Shown here one piece after another: positions 1 to 8,769 of a DNA stretch of 64,000 nt. The stretch spans positions 62,001 to 126,000 of the forward strand of contig NZ_BMSA01000008.1 of NCBI RefSeq assembly GCF_014648915.1, given 5' to 3'. A program made the position numbers and the translations under genes. Within the stretch, counting starts at the first letter, position 1. Each line of letters opens with the position of its first letter. This DNA comes from Streptomyces phaeofaciens. GTDB taxonomy: Bacteria; Actinomycetota; Actinomycetes; Streptomycetales; Streptomycetaceae. Under the pieces are notes generated by a model. It saw only the letters and a program-made list of their open reading frames with translations, ran no database searches and was not told where the DNA came from.

Positions 1-2
1 GG

Positions 3-3000
3 CTGCGCGGCGGTGTGCGGCACCGGTGGCTGGACACCTGGATCAAGGAAGCAGGCGTCAACCAGTACCTCATCTCCGGGCAGCGGCCGGAGGGCATGCC
101 GGCCTTCCCGGAGGGGTACGTGGCGCCGCCGAGGTTCCTGCTCGCCGGCCCCAAGGAGAAGACGAAGTTCGACACGATCGCCGGTCGCGGCAACTGGTAC
201 CAGGACTGGACGCGGCGCTGCCTCGGCCTGGACGCGGCGCAGGCGACCGAGTACCTGCGCAGGCTGCTGCCGGTCCTCGCGGACGAGGGCGTGCTGTCGG
301 CGCGCACCGCCAAGGACCGCACGACCCGCGTCTACGGGCTGCAGCCTGGCCACATCCATGTACGGCTGCTGGCGGACGACCTGGTCAACAAGGCGTTCGT
401 GTCCTGCGAGGAGTGCGGCTGGCAGCAGGTGGTGCCGCCCGAGCGGCGCACTCGCTGGTACGGGCACCCCTGCCCGCGCTGGCGCTGCACCGGTCTCCTC
501 GCCCCACCCCAGTACGGCATGTCGTCGACCGGGGCGGGCAGCGGCGGCTTCGGCGGGAAGCTGGAGCGCGACTACCGGGCCGACTACTACCGCCGCCTGT
601 ACCTGACCGGTGGCACCTATCGGGTCGTCACGGCCGAGCACACCGGCATGCTGACCCGGCCCGAGCGGGAGCGCGTGGAACGGACGTTCCGGCAGGGCAC
701 CCACTACACCGACCCCAACGTGCTCTCCTGCACGCCCACCCTGGAACTGGGCATCGACATCGGCGACCTGTCGGCGGTGCTGCTCGGCTCGCTGCCGGGC
801 GGCCCGGCGAACTACGTGCAGCGCGCCGGACGCGCCGGGCGCCGTACCGGCAACGCCCTGGTGGTCGCCTTCGGCGGGCGCCGGGCCCGTGACCGGTACT
901 ACCTGGACGACCCGACAGAGATGATCGCCGGTGACATCGTGCCGCCGGGCTGCTACCTGTCGGCCGTCGAGATCCTGCGCCGCCAGTACACGGCGCACCT
1001 GCTGGACCGGGCGGCGCGCGGCGAGCTGACCACGGCGGACGGCGAGCCGCTCATGCCGGTGCCGCGCCTGTCGTCGGCGCTGTTCGGCACGACCGGCTGG
1101 TGCCAGGACCTGTCGGAGGCGGCGCTCACCCACGGGGCGCGGCTGGTGGAGGAGTTCCTGGCGCTGTTCCCACAGGCGCCCGGCGGTCCGGACGACGACC
1201 GGGGAGTGTCCGCGCACGCGGCGGACGAACTGCGTGCCTACGCCACCGGCGGCATCGCGCGCGCATTGCAGGAGGCGGAGGAGGAGTGGACGGTGCGCCG
1301 CGAGGAGCTGCGCCGCCGCATCGCCGCCATCGACACCGCCATGGACGGGCTGCTCGCCGCGGACCGTGAGCAGGGCGCCGAGCGGCGCGAGCTGCTCGCG
1401 GAGCGGCGCGCCACGGGCGAGCTGTTGCGCGAGCTGAGCCAGACCAGCGCCCACGGCACCCTCGTCGAACTGGGTCTCTTGCCCAACTACAGCCTCACCG
1501 ACACGACGACGTCGCTGGAGGCCACGCTCTACTGGAAGGAGGCCGCCGGGGACGACGAGGGCACGGAGGCCCCGGAGAGCGCCGACGAGCGCCGGGAGTG
1601 GGTGTACCGCAGCGAGATGCGCGACTACGAGCGCTCCCGCAAGCTGGCCCTGACCGAACTCGCGCCCGGCAACAGTTTCTACGTCAACGGCTACCGGCAC
1701 GTCGTGCGCGCCCTCGACATCGGCAGCCCGGAGCGGCGCGCCTGGGCGGTGTGGCGCATGTGCCCGGCCTGCGGGTACGCGCGCACGCACGGTGATCCGA
1801 AGAACGACACCTCGCCGTGCCCTCGGTGCGGTTCCCGGGAGATCGCCGACGCGGGATGTGTGCACCACGTGCTGGAACCCCGGCGGGTGATGTCCCGGGA
1901 CAAGCGGGACGACGCCCGGGTGCGGGACGACCGTGACGAGCGGGACCGGAGGCGGTACGCGGTCCTCACCACGGTCGACATCGACCCCGCGCATCTGACG
2001 GCCGGATCGTGGCGGCACGACACCGCGGTCTTCGGCGCCGACTTCACGCGCAAGGCCGTCGTCCGCACCCTGAACCTGGGGGTCGACCGGCAGGACGGCA
2101 GCAGCACGGTTCCGCTGGCCGGTGACGACGTGCGTCTGAACCCCTTCTACGTGTGCACGAGTTGTGGTGGGGCGACGGCCGACGGGCGACCGGTCGTCGA
2201 CCAGTCGCAGCACGCACTCACCGCCTCACTCGCCCGCTCCACCCGTGCGAGTGCCCACCACCAGCTGTGGTGCCCGCGCCGACGGCTGCGCGGCAGCGGC
2301 GAGGAGCAGGGCGCCGGGACCGACGTACCGCTGCTGCTGGCGCACGAGCTGACCACGGAGGCCGTCCGCATCCTGCTACCGGCGTCCGTCGCCCGCGCCA
2401 AGGAGCGGCTCGCCTCATTCACCGCAGCGCTGTTCGCAGGCATAGCGGCCCGCTACGGCGGCGACCCCGACCACATCGACATCACCGCCGCGTCCATGCC
2501 GGACGGCGAGGACCGCGACTGGCCGCGCCGGTTCCTCGTGGTGTACGACCGGCTGCCAGGCGGCACCGGGTACCTGCACCGCCTGGCGACCTCCGACGGC
2601 TTCCGCGAGGTCCTGCTGAAGGCCCGTGAGGTGATCGAGGGCTGCGGCTGCCTGGAGAAGGGGCTCGACGGCTGTCACCGCTGCCTGCTGCGCCGCGTGC
2701 CGCCGGCCGACTACGACAAGGTCAGCCGCAACGAGGTCCGGCAGATGCTGGACGAACTGCTCGGTGCGGACGGCGAGCGCTGGCGCACCTCGCCCGTCGC
2801 CACCACCCAGCACATCCCCATGCACCGGCAGGCCGAGAGCGACCTCGAAGTCCTGTTCATCGACACGCTGCGGGAGTGGGCCGCACTCCCGGAGAGCCGG
2901 GCGAGCGGTGACGCCTACATAACGCCGGCCGGCACCCACGCGCTGGACCTGCGGCTGACCGCGGCCGACGGCACCACGCTGAGCTGGCGGGTGTCCCAGC

Positions 3001-4349
3001 AGCGCGTCCTCGACGGCACCCGCCCCGACGTCCTGTTCGAACGGGTCGACGCGCCCGGCCCGCGCGTGGCGCTCTACCTGGACGGCTACGAGTTCCACGC
3101 CGGCCGGTCGCACAACCGGGTCGGCGACGACGCCGACAAGCGCACACGGCTGCGCGCGGAAGGGCTCAGGGTCTTCCAGCTCGCCTATGGCGACGTGAAG
3201 GAGTGGCAGCGCCGTGTCCGGGACACCGGCTACGCGGGCGCCGGCCCGGCCGACCCGGTGTGGGAGCCGTACGGCGAGCAGGCCCGCGGCAAGGCCCGCG
3301 ACTACTACGCCAAGGTGCGGGGCGGGCTGCCCGGTGAACTCGCTGAGACGGTGTGGGTCAACCCGGCCGTGCAGCTCGTGGAGTATCTGCGCCGACCGGA
3401 CGCCGAGCGCTGGCAGTGGCGGGCGGAGGCGGCCCTGGCGGGCTTCATGGGCGACGGGGCGCGGCCCGTCGCGCTGCCACCGGACGTGCTCGGCGAGCAG
3501 ATCACGGCGGCGCTGCACGGTGGAGCGCCCACGGGGCCACGCGGCCCGGTGCAGCTGTTCACGGTCACCGACCGCTCGGGACTGCCCCTGGTCCTCGCCG
3601 CGGACAGCCGGGTGAAACCTCCCGCGTGGACCGGTGTCTCCCTCCTCGACGACACACCGGGTGTGCATGCCCAGGAGGAGGCGCACAAGCGCCGCTGGCG
3701 GGCCTGGCTGTACTGGTCCAACCTGCTCCAGTTCCTGGACGGCGGCGGCGGTGACGCCGTCCAGCTCACGACCTCTCGCCTCGACGGGTTCCCTGTCGAG
3801 ACCCTGGCGGTCACGGGCGGCAGCGGCGTCCTGGACAGTGTCCGCGCCACGCCCGCCGTTGTCGCGACTGCCGACGCCAGGCCCGTGCCGGCCGAGGCCG
3901 TCGCGTCCTCTCCGCAGGCTCCGGCTGCGGCGGAGACGCCTGCCGCGGGCGCCCGGGACGCGAAATGGGACCGGGTCGTCGAATACCTCGACCCGGACGA
4001 GCCCGGCCTGCTCGCACTCGCCGAGGCCCTCGCCGCCCGTGGTGTCCCCGTTCCCGAGGACGGCTACGAGCTCGACGAGCACGGCTGGCTGGCCGAGTTG
4101 GCCTGGCCCGCCGCACGCGTCGGTGTCGTCCTGGCCCCGCGCCCGCCGGAGGGCGAGGACGAGGATCCGGAAGCCGTCGACCGCGACGGTGCGTTCGCCG
4201 CGGCCGGATGGGAGGTGCGGCCCGCCGCCGACTGGACCGCCCACGACATCGCGGACCGCCTCGACAACGCACCACCGTCGGACGGCCGGGGACATCGTGA
4301 CCCGCTTGGCGGCATCACCACAGAGAACGGGGAGAACGGACAACCGTGA
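3..4349 (+). CDS. DEAD/DEAH-box helicase with DUF1998-type C-terminal region, 5' end outside window
   Basis: The frame is open to the left edge, so only the C-terminal 1448 or so codons are visible. The helicase core is represented by its second RecA domain, with a GTG-free run into TLELGIDIGD and the motif VI box QRAGRAGRRTG at about nt 819-851. Two Cys4-type zinc ribbons are visible (CEECGW and a later CPRWRC near 402-493; CPACGY and CPRCGS near 1759-1845). The DUF1998 signature Cys cluster GCGCLEKGLDGCHRC lies at 2640-2684. After it comes a segment with YLDGYEFHA and DKRTRLRAEGLRVFQL (about 3078-3185) that resembles PD-(D/E)XK or Vsr-like nucleases. The family (MrfA/YprA, DrmB, DpdJ relatives) acts in DNA repair or phage defence. 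The stop overlaps the next gene by four bases, so the two are co-translated. The specific system is unknown. Confidence 0.85.
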   Translation: MRGGVRHRWLDTWIKEAGVNQYLISGQRPEGMPAFPEGYVAPPRFLLAGPKEKTKFDTIAGRGNWYQDWTRRCLGLDAAQATEYLRRLLPVLADEGVLSARTAKDRTTRVYGLQPGHIHVRLLADDLVNKAFVSCEECGWQQVVPPERRTRWYGHPCPRWRCTGLLAPPQYGMSSTGAGSGGFGGKLERDYRADYYRRLYLTGGTYRVVTAEHTGMLTRPERERVERTFRQGTHYTDPNVLSCTPTLELGIDIGDLSAVLLGSLPGGPANYVQRAGRAGRRTGNALVVAFGGRRARDRYYLDDPTEMIAGDIVPPGCYLSAVEILRRQYTAHLLDRAARGELTTADGEPLMPVPRLSSALFGTTGWCQDLSEAALTHGARLVEEFLALFPQAPGGPDDDRGVSAHAADELRAYATGGIARALQEAEEEWTVRREELRRRIAAIDTAMDGLLAADREQGAERRELLAERRATGELLRELSQTSAHGTLVELGLLPNYSLTDTTTSLEATLYWKEAAGDDEGTEAPESADERREWVYRSEMRDYERSRKLALTELAPGNSFYVNGYRHVVRALDIGSPERRAWAVWRMCPACGYARTHGDPKNDTSPCPRCGSREIADAGCVHHVLEPRRVMSRDKRDDARVRDDRDERDRRRYAVLTTVDIDPAHLTAGSWRHDTAVFGADFTRKAVVRTLNLGVDRQDGSSTVPLAGDDVRLNPFYVCTSCGGATADGRPVVDQSQHALTASLARSTRASAHHQLWCPRRRLRGSGEEQGAGTDVPLLLAHELTTEAVRILLPASVARAKERLASFTAALFAGIAARYGGDPDHIDITAASMPDGEDRDWPRRFLVVYDRLPGGTGYLHRLATSDGFREVLLKAREVIEGCGCLEKGLDGCHRCLLRRVPPADYDKVSRNEVRQMLDELLGADGERWRTSPVATTQHIPMHRQAESDLEVLFIDTLREWAALPESRASGDAYITPAGTHALDLRLTAADGTTLSWRVSQQRVLDGTRPDVLFERVDAPGPRVALYLDGYEFHAGRSHNRVGDDADKRTRLRAEGLRVFQLAYGDVKEWQRRVRDTGYAGAGPADPVWEPYGEQARGKARDYYAKVRGGLPGELAETVWVNPAVQLVEYLRRPDAERWQWRAEAALAGFMGDGARPVALPPDVLGEQITAALHGGAPTGPRGPVQLFTVTDRSGLPLVLAADSRVKPPAWTGVSLLDDTPGVHAQEEAHKRRWRAWLYWSNLLQFLDGGGGDAVQLTTSRLDGFPVETLAVTGGSGVLDSVRATPAVVATADARPVPAEAVASSPQAPAAAETPAAGARDAKWDRVVEYLDPDEPGLLALAEALAARGVPVPEDGYELDEHGWLAELAWPAARVGVVLAPRPPEGEDEDPEAVDRDGAFAAAGWEVRPAADWTAHDIADRLDNAPPSDGRGHRDPLGGITTENGENGQP

Positions 4350-6613
4350 CCGGCAAGAACGTGACACTGCGCCTGCTCGACAAGGCGGACCGGGAGATCC
4401 TCAAGCTCCCCCGGCCGGTCAAGGGCGCGATCTACGACTTCCAGCACAAGTTCAAGACCAACCCCGACTCCGCGGGACTGCGTCTCAAGCAGTTGCAGGG
4501 CCACGACAAGCTGCACTCGGCACGCGTCAACGACGAGTACCGGGCGCTGCTGCTGCGCCTGGCCGACGACGACTGGCTGATCGTCTCGGTCAAGCACCGC
4601 AAGGACGTGTATGCCCATCTGGACCGACTCACGTACTCGGTCAACCGCATCACCGGCGGCATCGAGTACGTGGACCTGCAGGTCGTGCAGGAGGAGGTGC
4701 TCAGTCCCGCGGCCCCTCGGCCCGCCGAGCCCACCGGGCCTGTCGAGCCCGCCCGTCCCACCGAGCCGGCCGCTCCGCGGCCGCTGTTCGCTAAGTGGTC
4801 GGAAGAGCAGCTCACCGATCTGGGTGTGGCCCCTTCCCTCGTCCCGGTCGTCGCCGCGCTGACCACCGAGGACCAGCTCCTCGGCCTCGTCGAGTACGCG
4901 CCGCAGCTCACCGGCGAGGTGCTGCTGGCGCTGTACGACGGCAAGGAGTACGACGACGTCCTGGAGCAGGTCACCGCTCCCGTCGCGGCACCGGAACCCG
5001 TGGACCCCGAGGACTTCCGGGCCGCCGCCGAACGTCCCGCCACCATCGTCACCACGACCGACGACGCGCTGCGAGAGGCTCTGGAAGGCGAGGACTTCGG
5101 GCGCTGGAAGGTGTTCCTGCACCCCACGCAGGCCAAGCTCGTCTCACGGGACTACAGCGGTCCGGCCCGTGTGGGCGGCGGACCCGGCACCGGCAAGACG
5201 ATCGTGGCGCTGCACCGGGTCAAGCACCTGGTCGAGCGGCTCCCGGCAGGCCGGAACAAACCGGTCCTGCTGACCACGTACAACAAGAACCTCGCGGCAG
5301 ACCTGCGTTCACGGCTGCTCGCCTTGGGCGGCGAGGCGCTGCTGTCGCGGGTCGAGATCAGCCACGTCGACCAGCTCGCGCTGCGCACGGTCCGGGAGGC
5401 GGAGCCCGGCAACCGCAAGCGGATCGTCGACGAGGCGCAGGCGGTCCGCGAATGGCGCTCGCTCCTGGACGAGCTCGGCGAGGACGGCTGGGACGCGGAG
5501 TTCCTGCACGACGAATGGACCCAGGTGATCCTCGGTCAGGCCGTCACCTCCCGCACCGACTACTTCCGGGCGCGCCGCGCCGGACGCGGACGCACCGTCA
5601 GCCGGTCCGAGCGCGCCGAGATCTGGCAGCTCGCCGAACGGTTCGCCCAGCGCCTGGACCGGCTCGAGGTCCAGACCTGGGACCAGATCGCGGAGCGAGC
5701 GGCCCAACTGGAGACGGAACGCGCCCGGCGCATCCAGGCCATCGACCGGCAGCGCGAGGAGGCCGGCGGCCTCGACAACGTCCACGTGGCCGATGGTTCA
5801 GGCGGCTGGCTGCGCTACAGGTACCGGCACATCGTGGTGGACGAGGCCCAGGACCTGCGGCCCGCGCACTGGAAGATGCTGCGTTCCATGACCGCTGCGG
5901 ACCGCAACGACCTCTTCCTGGTCGGTGACACCCACCAGCGCATCTACAAGAACCAGGTGACGCTCGGCAGCCTCGGCATCAACATCCGCGGCCGGTCCTC
6001 GAAGCTGTCGCTGAGCTACCGCACCACCCGGCAGATCCTGCGCTCCGCGCTGAACGTGCTCGGCGACGAGATGTACGACGACCTCGACGGCGGCGGCGAG
6101 ACGCTGGCCGGGTACCGATCTGTACTCAGCGGCGCCGTACCCGACCTGCACGAATTGGGTGACTGGGCCGACGAGCGGGAAGCGATCGCAGCACTGATCG
6201 AATCCTGGGGCCAGGTGCCGCACGAGCAGATCGCCATCGCCGTCCCGACCAACGACATGGCGAGCGAAACCGCGTACACGCTGGCCCAGCACGGCATCCG
6301 GGCGCTTGAGATCGGCCCGGACGGGCCCCACGGCGACAGCGGCGTCCACATCGGCACGATGTTCCGGTTCAAGGGGCTCGAGTACCAGCGCATGATCATC
6401 GCCGGGGTGACCGACGGGCTGGTGCCACGCGCAAGCGTCCGGCAACGGCGTACCACCGATCCGGCGCGGTACCGGACGGAGATGCAGCGCGCCCGGTCCC
6501 TGCTCTTCGTGGCTGCCACGCGCGCCCGGGACAGCCTGGACGTCTTCTGGCACGGGGAGCCGAGCCCGTTCCTCCAAGAGCTGATCAGGGTGCGGCCGCC
6601 GGCCGCGGCATGA
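4346..6613 (+). CDS. UvrD-like superfamily 1 helicase with N-terminal RelE/ParE-like domain
   Basis: This 755-residue protein starts at a GTG inside the GTGA overlap with the upstream helicase. Residues 1 to about 115 look like a RelE/ParE/YafQ-type mRNA-interferase fold (short basic domain with DDDWLIVSVKHRKDVY). A linker rich in Pro and Glu follows. The SF1 helicase then shows Walker A GGGPGTGKT near residue 275, Walker B VVDEAQDL near 497, motif III VGDTHQRIYK and motif VI VAATRARDSL near 722. UvrD-family enzymes are ATP-dependent DNA translocases. Fusion to a toxin-like domain and coupling to a DUF1998 helicase suggest a defence or anti-plasmid role, which is inference. Whether the RelE-like domain retains catalytic residues cannot be judged by eye. 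Confidence 0.85.
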   Translation: MTGKNVTLRLLDKADREILKLPRPVKGAIYDFQHKFKTNPDSAGLRLKQLQGHDKLHSARVNDEYRALLLRLADDDWLIVSVKHRKDVYAHLDRLTYSVNRITGGIEYVDLQVVQEEVLSPAAPRPAEPTGPVEPARPTEPAAPRPLFAKWSEEQLTDLGVAPSLVPVVAALTTEDQLLGLVEYAPQLTGEVLLALYDGKEYDDVLEQVTAPVAAPEPVDPEDFRAAAERPATIVTTTDDALREALEGEDFGRWKVFLHPTQAKLVSRDYSGPARVGGGPGTGKTIVALHRVKHLVERLPAGRNKPVLLTTYNKNLAADLRSRLLALGGEALLSRVEISHVDQLALRTVREAEPGNRKRIVDEAQAVREWRSLLDELGEDGWDAEFLHDEWTQVILGQAVTSRTDYFRARRAGRGRTVSRSERAEIWQLAERFAQRLDRLEVQTWDQIAERAAQLETERARRIQAIDRQREEAGGLDNVHVADGSGGWLRYRYRHIVVDEAQDLRPAHWKMLRSMTAADRNDLFLVGDTHQRIYKNQVTLGSLGINIRGRSSKLSLSYRTTRQILRSALNVLGDEMYDDLDGGGETLAGYRSVLSGAVPDLHELGDWADEREAIAALIESWGQVPHEQIAIAVPTNDMASETAYTLAQHGIRALEIGPDGPHGDSGVHIGTMFRFKGLEYQRMIIAGVTDGLVPRASVRQRRTTDPARYRTEMQRARSLLFVAATRARDSLDVFWHGEPSPFLQELIRVRPPAAA

Positions 6614-6646
6614 CCGATCCCGGGGTCGTGCCGCAGTTCGCTTCGG

Positions 6647-7591
6647 CTAGCTCGGCACGACCGGTCCTTGGGGCACGATGAAAGGCCGCCGGGGATCCTC
6701 CGGCGGCATCCTGCGGGTCGCGAGCGCCGGATCGGGGGCCGGCAGGTACGGAGCCAGAGCCGCATAGACCTCTGTCGCGTCGTCAGGACGGTCCTCGGGA
6801 CGCTTGGCAAGCAGTCCGTGCAGCAGGTCCTGGAGCGCGGCCGGGGCGTCGACACCGCAGTCGGCCAACCGGGGCGGGGCAGCGGTGAGGTGTTGAGTCA
6901 CCAGCTCGGCGGGGCCCTCGCTCAAGAAGGGAGGCCGGCCGGTGAGCATGTGGTGCAGTAGACACCCCACCGCGTATAGGTCGCTGCGACCGTCCAAGGG
7001 TTTTTCGCCGGTCAAGAGCTCGGGTGAGGCGTAGGAGACGTTGCCGAGTGTTTCCCCTGTCATGGTGAGCCGCGGGTCGGCGTCCGAGAGGACCTTCACG
7101 AGGCCGAAATCGAGGATCTTCACCAGACCGCTGCCACGGACCATGACGTTCTGAGGCTTGAGGTCTCGGTGCACGAGGCCGACCGCATGCGCGGCGGACA
7201 GTCCCGAGCACAGTTGCGCGGCGGCGGCAACCGCGGCGGGCACGAGCAGGCGTCCGTCGTCCGCACCGTCGATGACGTTGTCGAGGGTCGTCCCGTCGAC
7301 GAGCTGCATCACCAGACAGCAGACGTCCTCGGTGACGGCCGCGTCGTACACGGTGGTGATGTTGACGTGGTCCAGGCCAGCGGCGGCCTTGGCCTCCCTC
7401 TCGAAGCGCGCCAGGGCGGTGGGGCGCCAGTCCGGCAGGGCCAGAAGATCGGTGGCAACGGTCTTGACCGCGACAGGACGCTCCAGATACACGTCCGTCC
7501 CCTGCCAGACGTGCCCCATGGCACCCCTGCCCAGAATCCGGTCCAGCCGGTATCTGCCGCGCAGGACCTTGCCCGCAGCGAACTGTTCCAC
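6647..7591 (-). CDS. Soluble Hanks-type serine/threonine protein kinase
   Basis: A 314-residue kinase made almost entirely of one catalytic domain. Visible motifs are the Gly loop GRGAMG, the AVK lysine, HRDLKPQN in the catalytic loop, DFG, and an APE-like ASPE. No membrane segment or sensor domain follows the kinase domain, so it is probably cytosolic. The GTG at 7591 is preferred because GGAGG sits eight bases upstream; a second GTG at 7597 and a long open frame to 7684 are less well placed. It converges on the helicase pair with a 33-bp gap. The kinase could belong to that module or be independent; the sequence does not decide. Confidence 0.85.
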   Translation of the reverse strand: MEQFAAGKVLRGRYRLDRILGRGAMGHVWQGTDVYLERPVAVKTVATDLLALPDWRPTALARFEREAKAAAGLDHVNITTVYDAAVTEDVCCLVMQLVDGTTLDNVIDGADDGRLLVPAAVAAAAQLCSGLSAAHAVGLVHRDLKPQNVMVRGSGLVKILDFGLVKVLSDADPRLTMTGETLGNVSYASPELLTGEKPLDGRSDLYAVGCLLHHMLTGRPPFLSEGPAELVTQHLTAAPPRLADCGVDAPAALQDLLHGLLAKRPEDRPDDATEVYAALAPYLPAPDPALATRRMPPEDPRRPFIVPQGPVVPS

Positions 7592-7863
7592 GTTCACTTC
7601 CTCCGATGAGCCCCAGCGGTGACGTCGGTGCACGAACCGCCCGGCCGGAGGCTCACCACCGGCAGCCCGTGCGGAAGAAGTCAACCAGGCTCACGTATGC
7701 CGAGGAGAAGCGAGGAACGCGGAAAGGCCGCGCTGGGTCCTACGAACGTGGCGCCAGGTGGCCCGTGCCGACGTGGCTCCCCCGATGCGCATCTCGCACT
7801 CGCCTCGTCCCAGGTGGAACGGATGGTGATGGCACGCGGGATGAGGGGTTGTTCTCATGCCCT

Positions 7864-8097
7864 GTGGGACTGCTGCGTCGGGTCCGCCGCGCCCAGGGGG
7901 CGGCCCAGGTCCTTGCGGCCGTAGCCTACGAGGGCAGCGCGGTGGATACGAGGTCAGCAGCAGATGCCGTCGAACGGCTCACCGCCACCGAGCAGGAGAC
8001 CGCCCGCCTCGCCGCGATACACCAAGCCGAGTTCGACGCCATGGCGGAGCGACTCCTCGCCCTCCAGGCGGAACTATCCGACTACATAGACCGGTAG
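7864..8097 (+). CDS. Doubtful small coiled-coil ORF
   Basis: A 77-codon frame with leucine heptads toward its C-terminus (for example AERLLALQAELSDYI). No good ribosome binding site precedes the GTG at 7864. The first third lies antisense to a decayed gene fragment at 7878-7960, so part of the reading frame is probably accidental. It is listed only because the helical C-terminal half is regular and acidic-basic patterned. Confidence 0.2.
   Translation: MGLLRRVRRAQGAAQVLAAVAYEGSAVDTRSAADAVERLTATEQETARLAAIHQAEFDAMAERLLALQAELSDYIDR
7878..7960 (-). pseudogene. 3' fragment of the gene found intact at 34650-35189
   Basis: Read on the minus strand this stretch encodes ALVGYGRKDLGRPLGAAD, closely matching ALLGYGRKDLVRLLDAAGAA at the C-terminus of the 34650-35189 protein. 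The nucleotide similarity covers about 80 bases, including the block CAGGTCCTT on the plus strand in both places. The rest of the gene is missing. It is one of two fragments that make this flank a degenerate copy of the 34.6-36 kb region. Confidence 0.7.
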
Positions 8098-8570
8098 GCG
8101 AGGCGAGCCTCCGCATCCGCCGCGCCCAGCCCCGGGCGCTCGGGCCGGTCTCCGCCCTGCCCGCCGTCCCGGCTCCCCGCACGAGCCGTCCGTCCCGGAC
8201 TCCGGCCGCGCCAAGGACAGCTGTGCGGCACCAGCGCTCACCCCTGGGGTCCACGCGAGCCTCCGCTTGATGCTGCCCCTCCTCTACTTCGGCTGGGTGG
8301 TCGTGATCGGGGCGAACGAACTGGGTTGCTGCGCCGATGGATCCCGCGCCGACGCACCGCCAGACCGATGCCCCGGGGCGTGTTCTTGTCCCTCGCCGCC
8401 GCGGGCATGGTCGCGGACGGGGCATCCGATGTCTTCGTCACCGGCTGTTTCAGCGCGGTCCTCACCGGAACCGGCCACCGCCTCAACCCACCGCAGGATG
8501 CACAGAACTAGGGCCCCGTCCCAACCACCTGACCCATCGCCGTCCCAAGTCCCAACAAAGGAGCCGTCGC
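8098..8570. other. Gene-free decayed stretch
   Basis: Only short overlapping open frames with no consistent codon pattern or ribosome binding sites are present. The stretch lies between two gene fragments that have intact counterparts at 34.6-36.2 kb, so it is probably worn-down intergenic and coding DNA of the same ancestral locus. Confidence 0.5.
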
Positions 8571-8699
8571 ATGACCGAGAACACGCCCGGCAGACGGCAG
8601 ACGGACGCCTCGCCTCGGAGCCAGCCGCCCCAATACCAGCGCTCGTCGTCGGTACTGTCCAGCCTCCGAGCCGCCACCGACAACGTTGAACTCGCCTAG
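8571..8699 (+). pseudogene. Truncated paralogue of the membrane protein at 35518
   Basis: The 42-codon frame begins MTENTPGRRQTDAS, matching MTENTPDRPKTEAT at 35518. The upstream ribosome-binding region ACAAAGGAGCC is identical in the two places. The copy lost the Pro-rich region, membrane helix and extracytoplasmic domain. It stops at 8697-8699 and is followed by a terminator-like hairpin. It could still be expressed as a short peptide, but is most simply a remnant. Confidence 0.7.
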
Positions 8700-8710
8700 G
8701 GCACCTGGAC

Positions 8711-8738
8711 AAGCCCTGCGTCGCCGGCTGGGGCTTTT
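8711..8738 (+). terminator. Hairpin with T tail after the 8571 remnant
   Basis: AAGCCC at 8711-8716 pairs with GGGCTT at 8731-8736 around a 14-base loop, and four T residues (8735-8738) end the structure. It lies just downstream of the + strand remnant and just before the end of the minus-strand replication-relaxation gene. The stem is short. Confidence 0.45.
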
Positions 8739-8769
8739 CCGGATCAGGTGCGGAAGTGCGAGAGCCAGC

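Noticed and set aside
2415..4367. 650-codon minus-strand open frame under the DUF1998 helicase
   Set aside because: It is a high-GC shadow of the coding strand; no protein-like motif or ribosome site, and the plus frame has clear domains.
8267..8689. Plus-strand open frame starting MMLPLLYFGWVVVIGANELG
   Set aside because: The hydrophobic start is suggestive, but the rest is Ser/Pro/Arg-rich without pattern, and the frame conflicts with the MTENTP remnant.
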